A stretch of DNA of 64,000 bases from JAKPUX01 sp964436305 (lineage in GTDB: Bacteria; Zhuqueibacterota; Zhuqueibacteria; Residuimicrobiales; Residuimicrobiaceae), in contig CAYTCI010000011.1 in the NCBI GenBank assembly GCA_964436305.1, positions 1 to 64,000 on the forward strand, written 5' to 3'. A program made the position numbers and the translations under genes. Shown one piece after another: positions 26,765-35,667 of this stretch. Each line of letters begins with the position of its first letter. Within the stretch, counting starts at the first letter, position 1. A model generated the notes under the pieces. It was given only the letters and a program-made list of their open reading frames with translations, made no database searches and was not told the DNA's origin.

Positions 26765-27522
26765 GCCCGGAGGCCAAAATTTCGGTCGCCGGCCTCAGTG
26801 TCGCCTACGGCGCGGTGCAGGCCCTCAAGGGGATCTCCTTTGACATCCGCCAGAACGAGATCTTTGCCATCATCGGCCCGGCGCAGTCGGGGAAGACGAC
26901 CCTGCTGCGCACGATCAACCGCACCCTCGAGCTGACCCCGGGCGCGCACTGCACCGGATCGGTAAAGGTCGATGGCCAGGAGGTGCGCAAGGTGAAGAAC
27001 CTCTATGCGCTGCGGCGCAAGATCGGCATGGTCGCCCCGCTGCCGGTCGGTTTGCCCATGACCATCTATGACAATGTCGCCTTCGCTCCGCGCATGAGCG
27101 GCATGCGCCGCAAGGGGGAGATCGACGAACTGGTCGAGCGCTGTCTGCGCCAGGCGGCGCTGTGGGATGAGGTCAAGGACCGTCTCAATACCCTTGGCAC
27201 CAAGCTCTCCGGCGGGCAGCAGCAGCGGTTGACCATCGCCCGCGCCCTTTCGCACCAGCCGGAAATCCTTTGCCTGGACGAGTTCTCGATCGCCATCGAC
27301 CCGGTCACGACCATGCGCATCGAGGAGGTGCTGCGGACCCTCAGCACGCAGATGACCATCATCCTGGTGACCAATCTGACCCAGCAGGCCCGCCGGCTCT
27401 CCGACCGCACGATGTTCCTCTTCGAGGGCCGAATCGTCGAGCTGGACCGATCCGAGGTGATCTTTTCACAGCATCCTGCGGAGCAAAAGACCTACGATTA
27501 CATCAACGGGATTTTTGGATGA
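26758..27522 (+). CDS. pstB1: PstB-type ATPase 1, degenerate Q- and H-loops
   Basis: 254-residue ATPase of the PstB family. Walker A is kept (GPAQSGKTT, residues 40-48) and the signature is canonical (LSGGQQQR, 150-157), as is the Walker B Glu175 (LCLDEFS). But the Q-loop is lost, MVFQ being replaced by MVAP with Pro94 for Gln, and the H-loop reads VTN with Asn206 for the switch His; the D-loop is SIAID instead of SALD. This makes its own ATP site likely inactive while it can offer a good LSGGQ to a partner. ATG overlaps pstA, and the 3' end overlaps pstB2 by four bases. Confidence 0.9.
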   Translation: MVSPEAKISVAGLSVAYGAVQALKGISFDIRQNEIFAIIGPAQSGKTTLLRTINRTLELTPGAHCTGSVKVDGQEVRKVKNLYALRRKIGMVAPLPVGLPMTIYDNVAFAPRMSGMRRKGEIDELVERCLRQAALWDEVKDRLNTLGTKLSGGQQQRLTIARALSHQPEILCLDEFSIAIDPVTTMRIEEVLRTLSTQMTIILVTNLTQQARRLSDRTMFLFEGRIVELDRSEVIFSQHPAEQKTYDYINGIFG

Positions 27523-28292
27523 TCGAGCCGGCCTACAGCATAACCACCCGCAACCTCAGTCTCTGGTACGCTGACTTTCAGGCGCTGCGCAGTGTCAATC
27601 TGCAGATTCGCGATGGCCTGATCACCGCCCTGATCGGTCCATCCGGCTGCGGCAAAACCACCCTGCTGCGCTGTTTCAACCGTGTCAATGAACGCTACGG
27701 CAATGTCAGCACCACCGGCGAGATCCGCCTCCTGGGCAAGAACATCTACGATCCCGACATCTCCCTGATCGAGCTGCGCAAGAGCGTCGGGATGGTGTTT
27801 CAGCGCCCGAATCCCTTGCCCATCTCCATCTATGAGAACGTCCTGTTTGGCTTGCGGCTGCATACCCCGCCCGGCGAACTCAAGCGCGACCGCCTCGACG
27901 CGGCGGTGGAGCAGGCGCTCACGGATGTCAACCTGTGGGCCGACCTCAAGGACCAGCTCAAGATGAGGGCCACCAGCCTCTCGCTGGATCAGCAGCAAAA
28001 ACTTTGCATCGCCCGGCTGCTGCCGCTCAAGCCGGAGATCATCCTCATGGATGAGCCCTGTTCAGCCCTCGATGTCGAGGCCACCCGTCAGGTGGAGGAG
28101 CTGATGCTGGAGCTGGCCGGACGCTATACCATCGTCATCGTCACCCACAACATGGCGCAAGCGAAGCGTGTCAGCCATGAATGTGCTTTTATGCTTCTTG
28201 GCGAGCTGATCGAGCACAGCCGCACCGAGGATCTCTTCATCCGTCCGCTCGACCACCGCACGGCGGATTATATCGAAGGCCGTTTCGGTTGA
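27519..28292 (+). CDS. pstB2: PstB-type ATPase 2, degenerate ABC signature
   Basis: 257-residue PstB paralogue. Walker A GPSGCGKTT (40-48), Q-loop MVFQRPNP with Gln95, Walker B LMDEPCSALD with Glu179 and H-loop VTHNM with His210 are all intact. The signature, however, is LSLDQQQK (154-161): both glycines of LSGGQ are replaced, by Leu156 and Asp157. It is therefore the mirror image of PstB1: together they could build one complete and one dead composite ATP site. ATG overlaps the pstB1 stop (ATGA). Last gene of the operon; a hairpin without T-run follows. Confidence 0.9.
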   Translation: MIEPAYSITTRNLSLWYADFQALRSVNLQIRDGLITALIGPSGCGKTTLLRCFNRVNERYGNVSTTGEIRLLGKNIYDPDISLIELRKSVGMVFQRPNPLPISIYENVLFGLRLHTPPGELKRDRLDAAVEQALTDVNLWADLKDQLKMRATSLSLDQQQKLCIARLLPLKPEIILMDEPCSALDVEATRQVEELMLELAGRYTIVIVTHNMAQAKRVSHECAFMLLGELIEHSRTEDLFIRPLDHRTADYIEGRFG

Positions 28293-28422
28293 TACCGTTC
28301 TGCCGCCGGCATCCAGGGCGGCAGGGATTCGTTGTACATCTTTCCTCTTCATTACGCCCCTTCGGCGTTCACGCTCGCTTTCCCGCCTCCCCTCGGAGTG
28401 GTGGCCCCCGCGATAATTCCGC

Positions 28423-28451
28423 TTGAAACAGTCCCGCGAAATAAGTAACTT
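28423..28451 (+). promoter_or_regulatory. candidate promoter for the CoA-activase genes
   Basis: TTGAAA at 28423-28428, 17-base spacer, TAACTT at 28446-28451, about 35 bases before the ATG at 28487. Confidence 0.5.
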
Positions 28452-28486
28452 GTCAGTCAAATTCAAGCCGCCGTGCAGGACTTTTC

Positions 28487-31400
28487 ATGTCAGCAGCAAA
28501 CGAAATATGCGCCGGACTGGATCTCGGATCGGTTTGCGCCAAGCTGGTGCTCGCCTTTTCTCCGGGTGAGGCGGCCCGGATTCAGGCGGCGTGGCCGGAG
28601 CTGCAGTCGCTCGGCCGCTGCGCCGGTCAGGAGCTGCTGGGCTTGCAGCGGCCGGTCCGCGGTGAGCCGCTGGCGCTCGCCCGCGCGCTTTTCGCGCGCC
28701 TGCTGGCGGATGATTTTGCCGGCTGGACGGTGCGGCTGCAGCTGACCGGGAGTCACGCCAAGCTTCTTGCCGGACAGCTGGCGCTGCCGCATATCAACGA
28801 GTTCAAGGCGATTGCACACGGAGCCGTCGCCTGCGATCCCGGGGTGCGCACCATTCTGGAGATCGGCGGGGATGGCTCGCGCTATCTGCAGGTCCGATTT
28901 GATTCCGCCACCGGCTATCTCGCGCTGCTCGATTATGCGCGCAACGGCGAGTGCGCCGCGGGCACAGGCGCCTTCATCGACCAGCAGGTAGCGCGCATGG
29001 GGTATAGTGTCGCCGAAGTGGGATCGCTGGTGGCTTCGGCCGGGAAACCGGCCAACATCGCCGGGCGATGTTCGGTTTTTGCCAAGTCCGATATGGTGCA
29101 TGCCCAGCAGCGGGGCTACTCGCCAGGAGCGATTCTCAAGGGATTATGCGAGGCGGTGGTACGGAATTACCGGGGCACGGTGTTGCGCGGCAAGCCTCTG
29201 GAGCCGCCGGTGATGTTCCTCGGCGGGGTTGCCGCCAATCCGGGCGTGGTCACCGCCCTGCGCGAGGCGCTTGGGATCGAGATTGCAGTTCCCGAGCTGC
29301 ATCTTTTCGCCGCAGCGCTGGGATGCGCCCGGCTGGCGGGCGGGATGACGCTGACGCATGCCCATCTTGCGGCGCTGCACCGCCTGGAGGTGGCGCGACC
29401 GGCGGGTGAAAGCCATGGCTTGCGGCTCACCCTGGACCAGGTCGATTTCATCCGCGAGGAGCAGCACCGTCCCCTCGATGGCGACGGCGGGTTCGAGGCC
29501 TATCTTGGCATCGATGTCGGATCGGTCAGCACCAATCTGGTCCTGCTCGACGGCGACGGCCGGGTCCTCGATGAGATCTATACCCGGACCGAGGGCAAGC
29601 CGGTGGAGGTGGTGCGGCGCGAGCTGCTGCGGTGGCGGGATCAATGGGCCGGCCGGATTCGGGTTGCCGGCGTGGGCACGACCGGCTCGGGCCGCGAGAT
29701 CGCGGCCGAGCTGGTGGGAGCCGATACGATCAACGACGAGATCACGGCGCACAAGACCGGCGCGGCGTTCATCGCCGCCGGATTGGGGATGGCGCCGGTC
29801 GAGACGATCTTTGAGATCGGCGGCCAGGACGCCAAATTCATTTCGCTGGAAGACGGGATCGTCGTCGATTTTGCCATGAATGAAGCCTGTGCGGCGGGTA
29901 CCGGCTCTTTTCTCGAGGAGCAGGCGGGCAAGCTGGGCATCGCGATCGTCGATGAATTCGCCGGCCTCGCCCTGCAGGCCGACCGGCCCGCGGCGATGGG
30001 CGAGCGCTGCACGGTCTTTATGGAGAAGGATGTCTCGGCCCTGCTGCAGCAGGGCATGGAGCGTGCCGAGATCGCAGCCGGCCTCGCCTTTTCGGTGGTG
30101 CAGAATTATCTTAACCGCGTCGTCCGCGGCCGCAAGATCGGCGAGGTGATCTTTTTTCAGGGGGGCACCGCCTACAATCAGGCGGTGGCCGCGGCTTTTG
30201 CCGCCACCCTGAACAAGCGGGTCATCGTGCCGCCTCACTGCGGCGTCATGGGCGCGATCGGCGCCGCCCTGCTGGCGCGCGAAGGCAGGGCGGGATCCTC
30301 GTCGCCGAGCCGCTTTCACGGCTTTGACCCCGATGCCGTCCCCTTTTCGATCCGTCATTTCACCTGCAAGGCCTGCTCCAATCAATGCGATATGCAGGAG
30401 GTGACGGTCGATGGTGAGAAGAGCTACTGGGGGGACAAGTGCTCCGAGCGCTATCGCAAAAGCGCCCGTACCACCCGCAAGCCGGTGATCCCGGACCTCT
30501 TTGCCTGCCATCGCGAACTCCTATTGAAGGATAGGCCCGGCCCGGACGGCAGCGGACGCAGGATCGGCATCCCGCGCGCGATGTACTATTTTGACCGTTT
30601 TCCCTTCTGGCGCGCCTATTTTGCGGCGCTGGGTGTGGAGGTGGTGCTCTCCGATCCGACCAACCGCCAGACCATCGCCCTCGGGCGGGAGTATTGCATC
30701 GCCGAGCCCTGTTTCCCCATCCTCGCGGCGCACGGCCACGTCGCCGATCTGATGGCGCGCCAGGTCGACTATCTCTTTCTGCCCAATGCCATCAACGCCG
30801 AAACCCCCTTTCCCGCGATCTACTCCTGGTATTGCCCCTGGGGCCAGACGCTGCCGCTGGTGATCCGCAATACGCTGCACCACTCCCCCTGGGCGGAACA
30901 GATCCTCTCCCCGGTGCTCCATTTTCGTGAGGGTGTGGTCCAGGTGACGCAGGAGCTCGAGGAGACCGCCCGGCAGTTGGGAGCCGGTGCATCCCGCAAC
31001 CGCGAGGCCGTGGCCGCGGCTTTCGCAGCCCAGGAGGCGTATATCCGGAGCATCAAAGCCGCCGGGCATGATTCCTTGCGGCTGCTCACGGCGGCGGGGC
31101 GTGAGGCCGTGCTCCTGCTCGGCCGTCCCTACAACGTCATGGATCCGGGACTCAATCTTAATGTGGCCGCGCGGTTACGCGACACCTATGGAATCGACGT
31201 CCTGCCGATGGATTTTCTCGCTTTTGAAGAGATCGATATTTCACCGCTGCACAACAACATGTTCTGGAGTTACGGCCGCCGCATCCTGCAGGCGGCGGCC
31301 TGGGCGGGCCGGCAGGGCCATGTGCACGCGATCTATATCACCAATTTCAAATGCGGTCCCGATTCCTATATCAAACACTGGATTCACGCCGCCCTCGGCG

Positions 31401-31537
31401 CACCCTATCTCACCCTGCAGTTTGATGAACACGGCAACGACGCCGGCATGATGACGCGCTGTGAAGCCTATTTGCAAAGCAAGGGATTCCTGCGCGCCGG
31501 CGTGAGGGAGGCCATCGCTGTCGAGGAGCTGATCTGA
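28487..31537 (+). CDS. large 2-hydroxyacyl-CoA dehydratase activase-like protein (double BcrA/BadF ATPase + DUF2229)
   Basis: 1016 residues. Two tandem ASKHA ATPase domains of the BcrA/D-HgdC type: GLDLGSVCAKLVLAF near residue 10 with CAAGTGAF near 155, and YLGIDVGSVSTNLVLLD near residue 338 with CAAGTGSF near 466. In dehydratase activators these cysteines bind a shared [4Fe-4S] cluster. A cysteine motif CKACSNQC (about residues 626-633) and a further Cys (GDKC) lead into a DUF2229 region with EYCIAEPCFPI. Such proteins use ATP to push low-potential electrons into a partner; the true substrate of this long form is unknown. The partner domain is the next gene, which starts directly after the stop. 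Confidence 0.85.
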   Translation: MSAANEICAGLDLGSVCAKLVLAFSPGEAARIQAAWPELQSLGRCAGQELLGLQRPVRGEPLALARALFARLLADDFAGWTVRLQLTGSHAKLLAGQLALPHINEFKAIAHGAVACDPGVRTILEIGGDGSRYLQVRFDSATGYLALLDYARNGECAAGTGAFIDQQVARMGYSVAEVGSLVASAGKPANIAGRCSVFAKSDMVHAQQRGYSPGAILKGLCEAVVRNYRGTVLRGKPLEPPVMFLGGVAANPGVVTALREALGIEIAVPELHLFAAALGCARLAGGMTLTHAHLAALHRLEVARPAGESHGLRLTLDQVDFIREEQHRPLDGDGGFEAYLGIDVGSVSTNLVLLDGDGRVLDEIYTRTEGKPVEVVRRELLRWRDQWAGRIRVAGVGTTGSGREIAAELVGADTINDEITAHKTGAAFIAAGLGMAPVETIFEIGGQDAKFISLEDGIVVDFAMNEACAAGTGSFLEEQAGKLGIAIVDEFAGLALQADRPAAMGERCTVFMEKDVSALLQQGMERAEIAAGLAFSVVQNYLNRVVRGRKIGEVIFFQGGTAYNQAVAAAFAATLNKRVIVPPHCGVMGAIGAALLAREGRAGSSSPSRFHGFDPDAVPFSIRHFTCKACSNQCDMQEVTVDGEKSYWGDKCSERYRKSARTTRKPVIPDLFACHRELLLKDRPGPDGSGRRIGIPRAMYYFDRFPFWRAYFAALGVEVVLSDPTNRQTIALGREYCIAEPCFPILAAHGHVADLMARQVDYLFLPNAINAETPFPAIYSWYCPWGQTLPLVIRNTLHHSPWAEQILSPVLHFREGVVQVTQELEETARQLGAGASRNREAVAAAFAAQEAYIRSIKAAGHDSLRLLTAAGREAVLLLGRPYNVMDPGLNLNVAARLRDTYGIDVLPMDFLAFEEIDISPLHNNMFWSYGRRILQAAAWAGRQGHVHAIYITNFKCGPDSYIKHWIHAALGAPYLTLQFDEHGNDAGMMTRCEAYLQSKGFLRAGVREAIAVEELI

Positions 31538-32803
31538 ATGACGGAAAGCAGAAAAAAGCTGCAAGGACGGACGCTCTACATCCCGCTGATGTCGATCGAG
31601 GGGGCGCGCTGCATGTCCGCGGCCTTCCAGTCGATCGGCATCGATGCCCGTCCAGCGCCGGAGAGCGACGCCCATACCAACGACCTGGCCCGCAAGTATC
31701 TGGCGGGCGACGAGTGTTTGCCCGAGGCAATCACCCTCGGCAGTTTTCTCAAGGTGGCCGAGTCTCCCGATTTCGATCCGGCGCGGACGGCCTTCCTCAT
31801 GCCGACCTCGAATGGCCCCTGCCGCTTCGGGCATTATGCGCCGCTGGCGGAAAAGATCTTTGCGGAGCGCGGCGAGGGGGAGGTGCTGATCTTCTCCCCC
31901 ACCAGTGACGATGGCTACAAAAGCATCGGCGCCGGGGCGCTGAGCTTCATCCGCACCGCCTGGCGTGCGGTGATCGCCTCGGATATCCTGCGCAAGATGC
32001 TCTACAAGACCCGGCCCTACGAGAAGGAAAAGGGGCTGAGCGACCGGATCTTCGCCGCCTCACTCGACCGGGTTTGTCAGGCCCTGGCCGAGCCGGGCCT
32101 CTCGCAAAAAAAACGAATGTCCGAGCTCCTCGTTGCCTTGACCGCCGCGCGCGATGCCTTTCGCACCATTCCGCTCCATCCCCGGGGTTCGCGGGCGCTG
32201 ATCGGCGTCGTTGGCGAGATCTTTTGCCGGCTCAACGACTACTCCAACCGCCATTTGATCCGGCTGATCGAACGCTACGGCGGCGAGGCGTGGATGTCGG
32301 ATGTGGCCGAATGGGTCTGGTACACCAATGACGAAGAGGAGAAGCGCCTGCTGAAGCAGGGCCAGCGCTATTCCCGCGCCATGCTGGTGTGCAAGATCCG
32401 TCAGCGGGTGATGCGTCGCGACGAGGCGCGCATGCTCAAGCCGTTCCGGCAGGAGTTTTGGGATTATCCCGAGCCGCATAGCACCGATCAGCTGCTGGCC
32501 CTCAGTCGCCGCTATCTGCCGCGGGAGGGCGCCCACGGCGAGATGGTGATCAGCACCGCGCGCACCGTCTGGTACCATCGCAAGGGGGCCGACGGGGTGA
32601 TCGATATTTCGCCCTTCACCTGTATGAATGGCATCATCTGCGAATCGGTCTATCCCCGGCTGAGCGAGGATTTGGACCAGTTCCCGGTGCGGGTGCTTTA
32701 TTTTGACGGTTTGCAGAGCAGTTTCGAGAGCGATGTGGAGATCTTTATGGAACTGGCGCATACTTATCACAAGAAACGGATGGCGGAGGGCGAGGCAGAG
32801 TAA
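31538..32803 (+). CDS. acyl-CoA dehydratase activase-related protein (COG3581-like)
   Basis: 421 residues, resembling the C-terminal third of the about 1400-residue single-chain activases of Clostridia. Conserved cysteines stand in AGDECLPEAITLG (near residue 52), NGPCRFGHYAPL (near residue 91) and SPFTCMNGIICESVYPRL (near residue 355), which could hold an iron-sulfur centre. There is no signal peptide or membrane helix. ATG follows the upstream stop with no gap, and its stop overlaps plsC by one base. Reads as a split of the usual fusion; function is not established. Confidence 0.75.
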   Translation: MTESRKKLQGRTLYIPLMSIEGARCMSAAFQSIGIDARPAPESDAHTNDLARKYLAGDECLPEAITLGSFLKVAESPDFDPARTAFLMPTSNGPCRFGHYAPLAEKIFAERGEGEVLIFSPTSDDGYKSIGAGALSFIRTAWRAVIASDILRKMLYKTRPYEKEKGLSDRIFAASLDRVCQALAEPGLSQKKRMSELLVALTAARDAFRTIPLHPRGSRALIGVVGEIFCRLNDYSNRHLIRLIERYGGEAWMSDVAEWVWYTNDEEEKRLLKQGQRYSRAMLVCKIRQRVMRRDEARMLKPFRQEFWDYPEPHSTDQLLALSRRYLPREGAHGEMVISTARTVWYHRKGADGVIDISPFTCMNGIICESVYPRLSEDLDQFPVRVLYFDGLQSSFESDVEIFMELAHTYHKKRMAEGEAE

Positions 32804-33522
32804 TGGGATCGATCCTGAACAGGCTGCGTTCCATAATCATCTGGGTGGTCGGTCTGGCGGTAGCGGTGCCGGCCTTGCTGTTGATCATCCTCATGGCGGT
32901 CACCCTGCCGGTTCGGATCTACAACCGTCCGGGAAGAGCCTTGCTGCGGCTGATCATCTGGATCTTTGGCGGCCGGGTGACGGCCGAGGGGGTGGAGCAG
33001 CTCGATCCGGCGAAAACCTATCTCTTCATGCCGAATCATGTCAGCCTCTTCGACATTCCGCTGGTGGGAGGCTACATCCCCAATTATGCCCGCGGGGTGG
33101 AGGCAGCGGAACATTTCAGCTGGCCGCTCATCGGCTGGTTCGTGCGCAGTATCGGCAATATTCCCATAGAGCGTGCGAACATCCACGCCTCCTGGAGCAG
33201 CCTCGAGAAGGCCGCCGGGCAGATAGGCGGCGGCAAATCGATTATCATCATGCCGGAAGGGACCCGCACGCTGACCGGACGGCTGAGTCCTTTCAAAAAG
33301 CTGCCCTTCCGCCTGGCGCAGGTTGCCGGGGTGGATATCGTCCCCATCGGCCTTTCGGGTCTCTTTCGTTTTAAACCACGACGGGGCTGGATCGTCCGGC
33401 CGGGGCCCCTCAAGATCAAGGTGGGCGCGCCCATCCCCTATGCGGAGTTCAGGGATCTCGCCTTGTCCGAACTGAGCGCGCTGGTGCGGGAGCGCATCGA
33501 AAGCCTGATCGAGTTTCCCTGA
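32803..33522 (+). CDS. plsC: 1-acyl-sn-glycerol-3-phosphate acyltransferase family protein
   Basis: 239-residue membrane-bound acyltransferase of phospholipid synthesis. N-terminal membrane helix (residues 8-35), catalytic HX4D in NHVSLFD near residue 78, IPIERAN near residue 122 and PEGTRTLTGRL near residue 151. It shares a base with the stop of the preceding activase-related gene (TAATG), so it appears cotranscribed with it. Exact acyl donor and acceptor are not evident. Confidence 0.88.
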   Translation: MGSILNRLRSIIIWVVGLAVAVPALLLIILMAVTLPVRIYNRPGRALLRLIIWIFGGRVTAEGVEQLDPAKTYLFMPNHVSLFDIPLVGGYIPNYARGVEAAEHFSWPLIGWFVRSIGNIPIERANIHASWSSLEKAAGQIGGGKSIIIMPEGTRTLTGRLSPFKKLPFRLAQVAGVDIVPIGLSGLFRFKPRRGWIVRPGPLKIKVGAPIPYAEFRDLALSELSALVRERIESLIEFP

Positions 33523-33586
33523 TCCGTCCGCCAGGCCTCTGCGACGGAGGGACGCTTAAAGATGAACTGCCAAGGGAGAAAGGACC

Positions 33587-34210
33587 ATGTTCAAGAATCT
33601 GCTGCCCAAAGAGTACGCTTTTTTCGATAATTTTGCCAGGCACGCCGCCCTGATGAATTCAGCCTGCCGGGCCCTGTTGCAACTGACGCGCGGAGAGGTG
33701 GAGGTCGCGGCCGGCATTCAGGCGATCAAGGATCTCGAACACCAGGCGGATGCGGTCACGCATGAATGCATCGATGCCCTGCACCGTACCTTCATCACTC
33801 CGGTCGACCGGCCGGACATCCATCGCCTGATCCGCACCATGGATGATGTCCTCGATTGTATCGATGCAGCGGTGATCCGCATGGGGCTCTACGACATCCA
33901 GACGATGCGTGAAGAGTCGGTTGCCATGGCGGAGATCCTCATTGCCTGTTCAGTGGAGATCGAGAAAGCGGTTAAAGCATTGCGCGATCTTAAAAAACGC
34001 GACCAGATCAGCCACCAGTGCCGCGCCATTCATGAGCTCGAAACGCGGGGTGACGAGGTCCAGCGTGCCGCGCTGCGCCGGCTTTTCCAGGAGAGCGACG
34101 CGGTCACGATCATCAAGTGGAAAGATGTCTTTGAACGGCTGGAAAAGTCCATTGACCGGGCGGATGATGTGGCCAATATCATCGAGGGCATCGTTATTTC
34201 GGCCAGCTGA
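33587..34210 (+). CDS. DUF47 / PhoU-like Pit accessory protein
   Basis: 207-residue helical protein of the DUF47 family, which resembles PhoU and is commonly encoded next to Pit transporters, probably as a regulator. Seen: FFDNFARHAALMNSACRALL near residue 12, IKDLEHQADAVTHECIDALH near residue 46 and a late DVFERLEKSIDRADDVANII near residue 178. A GGAGAAAGGA site precedes the ATG. pit follows after 38 bases. Confidence 0.9.
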   Translation: MFKNLLPKEYAFFDNFARHAALMNSACRALLQLTRGEVEVAAGIQAIKDLEHQADAVTHECIDALHRTFITPVDRPDIHRLIRTMDDVLDCIDAAVIRMGLYDIQTMREESVAMAEILIACSVEIEKAVKALRDLKKRDQISHQCRAIHELETRGDEVQRAALRRLFQESDAVTIIKWKDVFERLEKSIDRADDVANIIEGIVISAS

Positions 34211-34248
34211 GCCGGCGCTTCGCTCCCATCGCTATCGGAAGAATTGAA

Positions 34249-35280
34249 ATGAATCTAACCTGGATTGTTGTCATCATCACCGTGGTTCTGGCGCTGATCT
34301 TTGATATGATCAACGGATTTCATGATTCCGCCAACTCGATCGCCACGGTCGTCTCCACCCGGGTGCTCTCTCCCCGCGTCGCGGTCCTTTGGGCGGCTTT
34401 TTTCAATTTTGCTGCCATGTTTCTCTTTCAGCCGCGCGTAGCGGAAACCGTCTCCAAGATCATCTTCATCCAGCCCGGCGATCCGGCCTTCGTCTACGTG
34501 GTTCTCTCGGGCCTGGTCGGGGCGATCCTGTGGGACCTGATCACCTGGTGGCTGGGCTTACCGACCAGCTCCTCCCACGCCCTGATCGGCGGCTTTGCCG
34601 GCGCGGGCCTGGCCTTCCGCGGGCCGCAGGTGATCCGCTGGGAGAAGATCTGGACCACCGTGCAATTCATCCCCCTCTCGCCGCTGCTCGGATTGCTGCT
34701 GGGCTTTGCGATCATGATCGCGGTCTACTGGATCTTCCGCAAGCGGCGGCCCTATGACGTTGACAAGCTCTTTCGCAAGGGGCAGCTCTTCTCCGCGGCG
34801 CTCTATTCACTGGGACACGGGGGCAATGACGCGCAGAAGACCATGGGGCTGATCGTAGCCCTACTGGTGGCGGCCGGCATTCTGCACAGCGATGCCCGGC
34901 TCTCGCTCTTTAATTCGCAAACGGCCTGGATCATCCTCAGCTGCCAGACGGCGATGGCGATCGGGACCGCGATGGGGGGCTGGCGGATCGTCAAGACCAT
35001 GGGGATGAAACTGACGCAGCTCAAGCCGGTGCACGGATTTTGCGCCGAGACCTCCGGGGCGCTGACCATCTTCCTCGCCACCCACATGGGCATACCGGTC
35101 TCGACCACCCATACCATCGCCGGAGCGATTGTCGGCGTCGGCTCGACCACCCATGCCTCGCGGATCAAATGGAGCGTCGCCATGCGAATCGTCGTCTCCT
35201 GGCTGATCACCATCCCCTTTGCCGGGGTGACCGCCGCCCTCTCTTTCTGGGTGATCCAGGCCTTCCATGGCGCTTTTTAA
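34249..35280 (+). CDS. pit: inorganic phosphate transporter, Pit family
   Basis: 343-residue inner-membrane cation-coupled phosphate permease with about ten helices. Both PiT repeats are present: GFHDSANSIATVVSTRVLSP near residue 22 and GHGGNDAQKTMGLIVALLV near residue 186, along with WWLGLPTSSSHALIGG and HMGIPVSTTHTIAGA. Lies 6 kb from the high-affinity Pst operon, giving two uptake routes in one region. A terminator follows, although its T-run faces the opposite strand. Confidence 0.93.
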   Translation: MNLTWIVVIITVVLALIFDMINGFHDSANSIATVVSTRVLSPRVAVLWAAFFNFAAMFLFQPRVAETVSKIIFIQPGDPAFVYVVLSGLVGAILWDLITWWLGLPTSSSHALIGGFAGAGLAFRGPQVIRWEKIWTTVQFIPLSPLLGLLLGFAIMIAVYWIFRKRRPYDVDKLFRKGQLFSAALYSLGHGGNDAQKTMGLIVALLVAAGILHSDARLSLFNSQTAWIILSCQTAMAIGTAMGGWRIVKTMGMKLTQLKPVHGFCAETSGALTIFLATHMGIPVSTTHTIAGAIVGVGSTTHASRIKWSVAMRIVVSWLITIPFAGVTAALSFWVIQAFHGAF

Positions 35281-35286
35281 ACAAAA

Positions 35287-35316
35287 AAGCCCCGACGAGT
35301 TCGCTCGCCGGGGCTT
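35287..35316 (-). terminator. intrinsic terminator after cspA, facing pit
   Basis: Stem AAGCCCCG/CGGGGCTT plus inner CGAG/CTCG closed by a TTCG tetraloop, with one mismatch. On the minus strand it is followed by six T; on the plus strand only by TTGAGATCTTTT, so it mainly serves cspA but may stop pit too. Confidence 0.85.
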
Positions 35317-35336
35317 GAGATCTTTTATGGGATCGA

Positions 35337-35537
35337 TCAGAGCTTTTTAACCTGGATGGCCTGGGGACCCTTTTGGGTCTCTTCCACTTCAAATTCCACC
35401 GCATCACCTCCGTTCAGGGAGCGGAAACCGTCGCCAACGATGCCCGAAAAGTGGACAAAGATATCACCACCGGATTCACGCGTGATAAAGCCATAGCCCT
35501 TTGAGGTATTAAACCACTTCACCGTTCCACGTTCCAT
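35337..35537 (-). CDS. cspA: cold-shock protein
   Basis: 66-residue single cold-shock domain, an RNA chaperone. RNP1 KGYGFIT near residue 13 and RNP2 DIFVHFS near residue 25 are intact. ATG at 35537 is preceded by AGAAAGGG. The same frame runs open far upstream, but with no family similarity. A leader of about 120 bases with a hairpin lies between the proposed promoter and the gene. Confidence 0.96.
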   Translation of the reverse strand: MERGTVKWFNTSKGYGFITRESGGDIFVHFSGIVGDGFRSLNGGDAVEFEVEETQKGPQAIQVKKL

Positions 35538-35554
35538 AACCAAAGCCCTTTCTG

Positions 35555-35580
35555 AAAAAATGTGTACATGTAACGTACAC
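35555..35580 (-). promoter_or_regulatory. leader hairpin of cspA with U-tract
   Basis: On the minus strand GTGTAC and GTACAC (plus coordinates 35575-35580 and 35562-35567) form a 6-bp stem with a seven-base loop, followed by ATTTTTT. It is a weak, terminator-shaped hairpin about 20 bases before the ribosome site. Confidence 0.4.
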
Positions 35581-35667
35581 CTTTTGCGGCCGACTTGTCG
35601 CTGGTGCGGATAGGGTCCGTGCAGCAGGAGGTACAAGGGAATCCCACGGTGTACTTCGCTTACTTTG

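Noticed and set aside
28300..28324. CTGCCGCC/GGCGGCAG hairpin after pstB2
   Set aside because: Eight-bp stem but no T-run, so not called as an intrinsic terminator; it could slow polymerase or protect the mRNA end.
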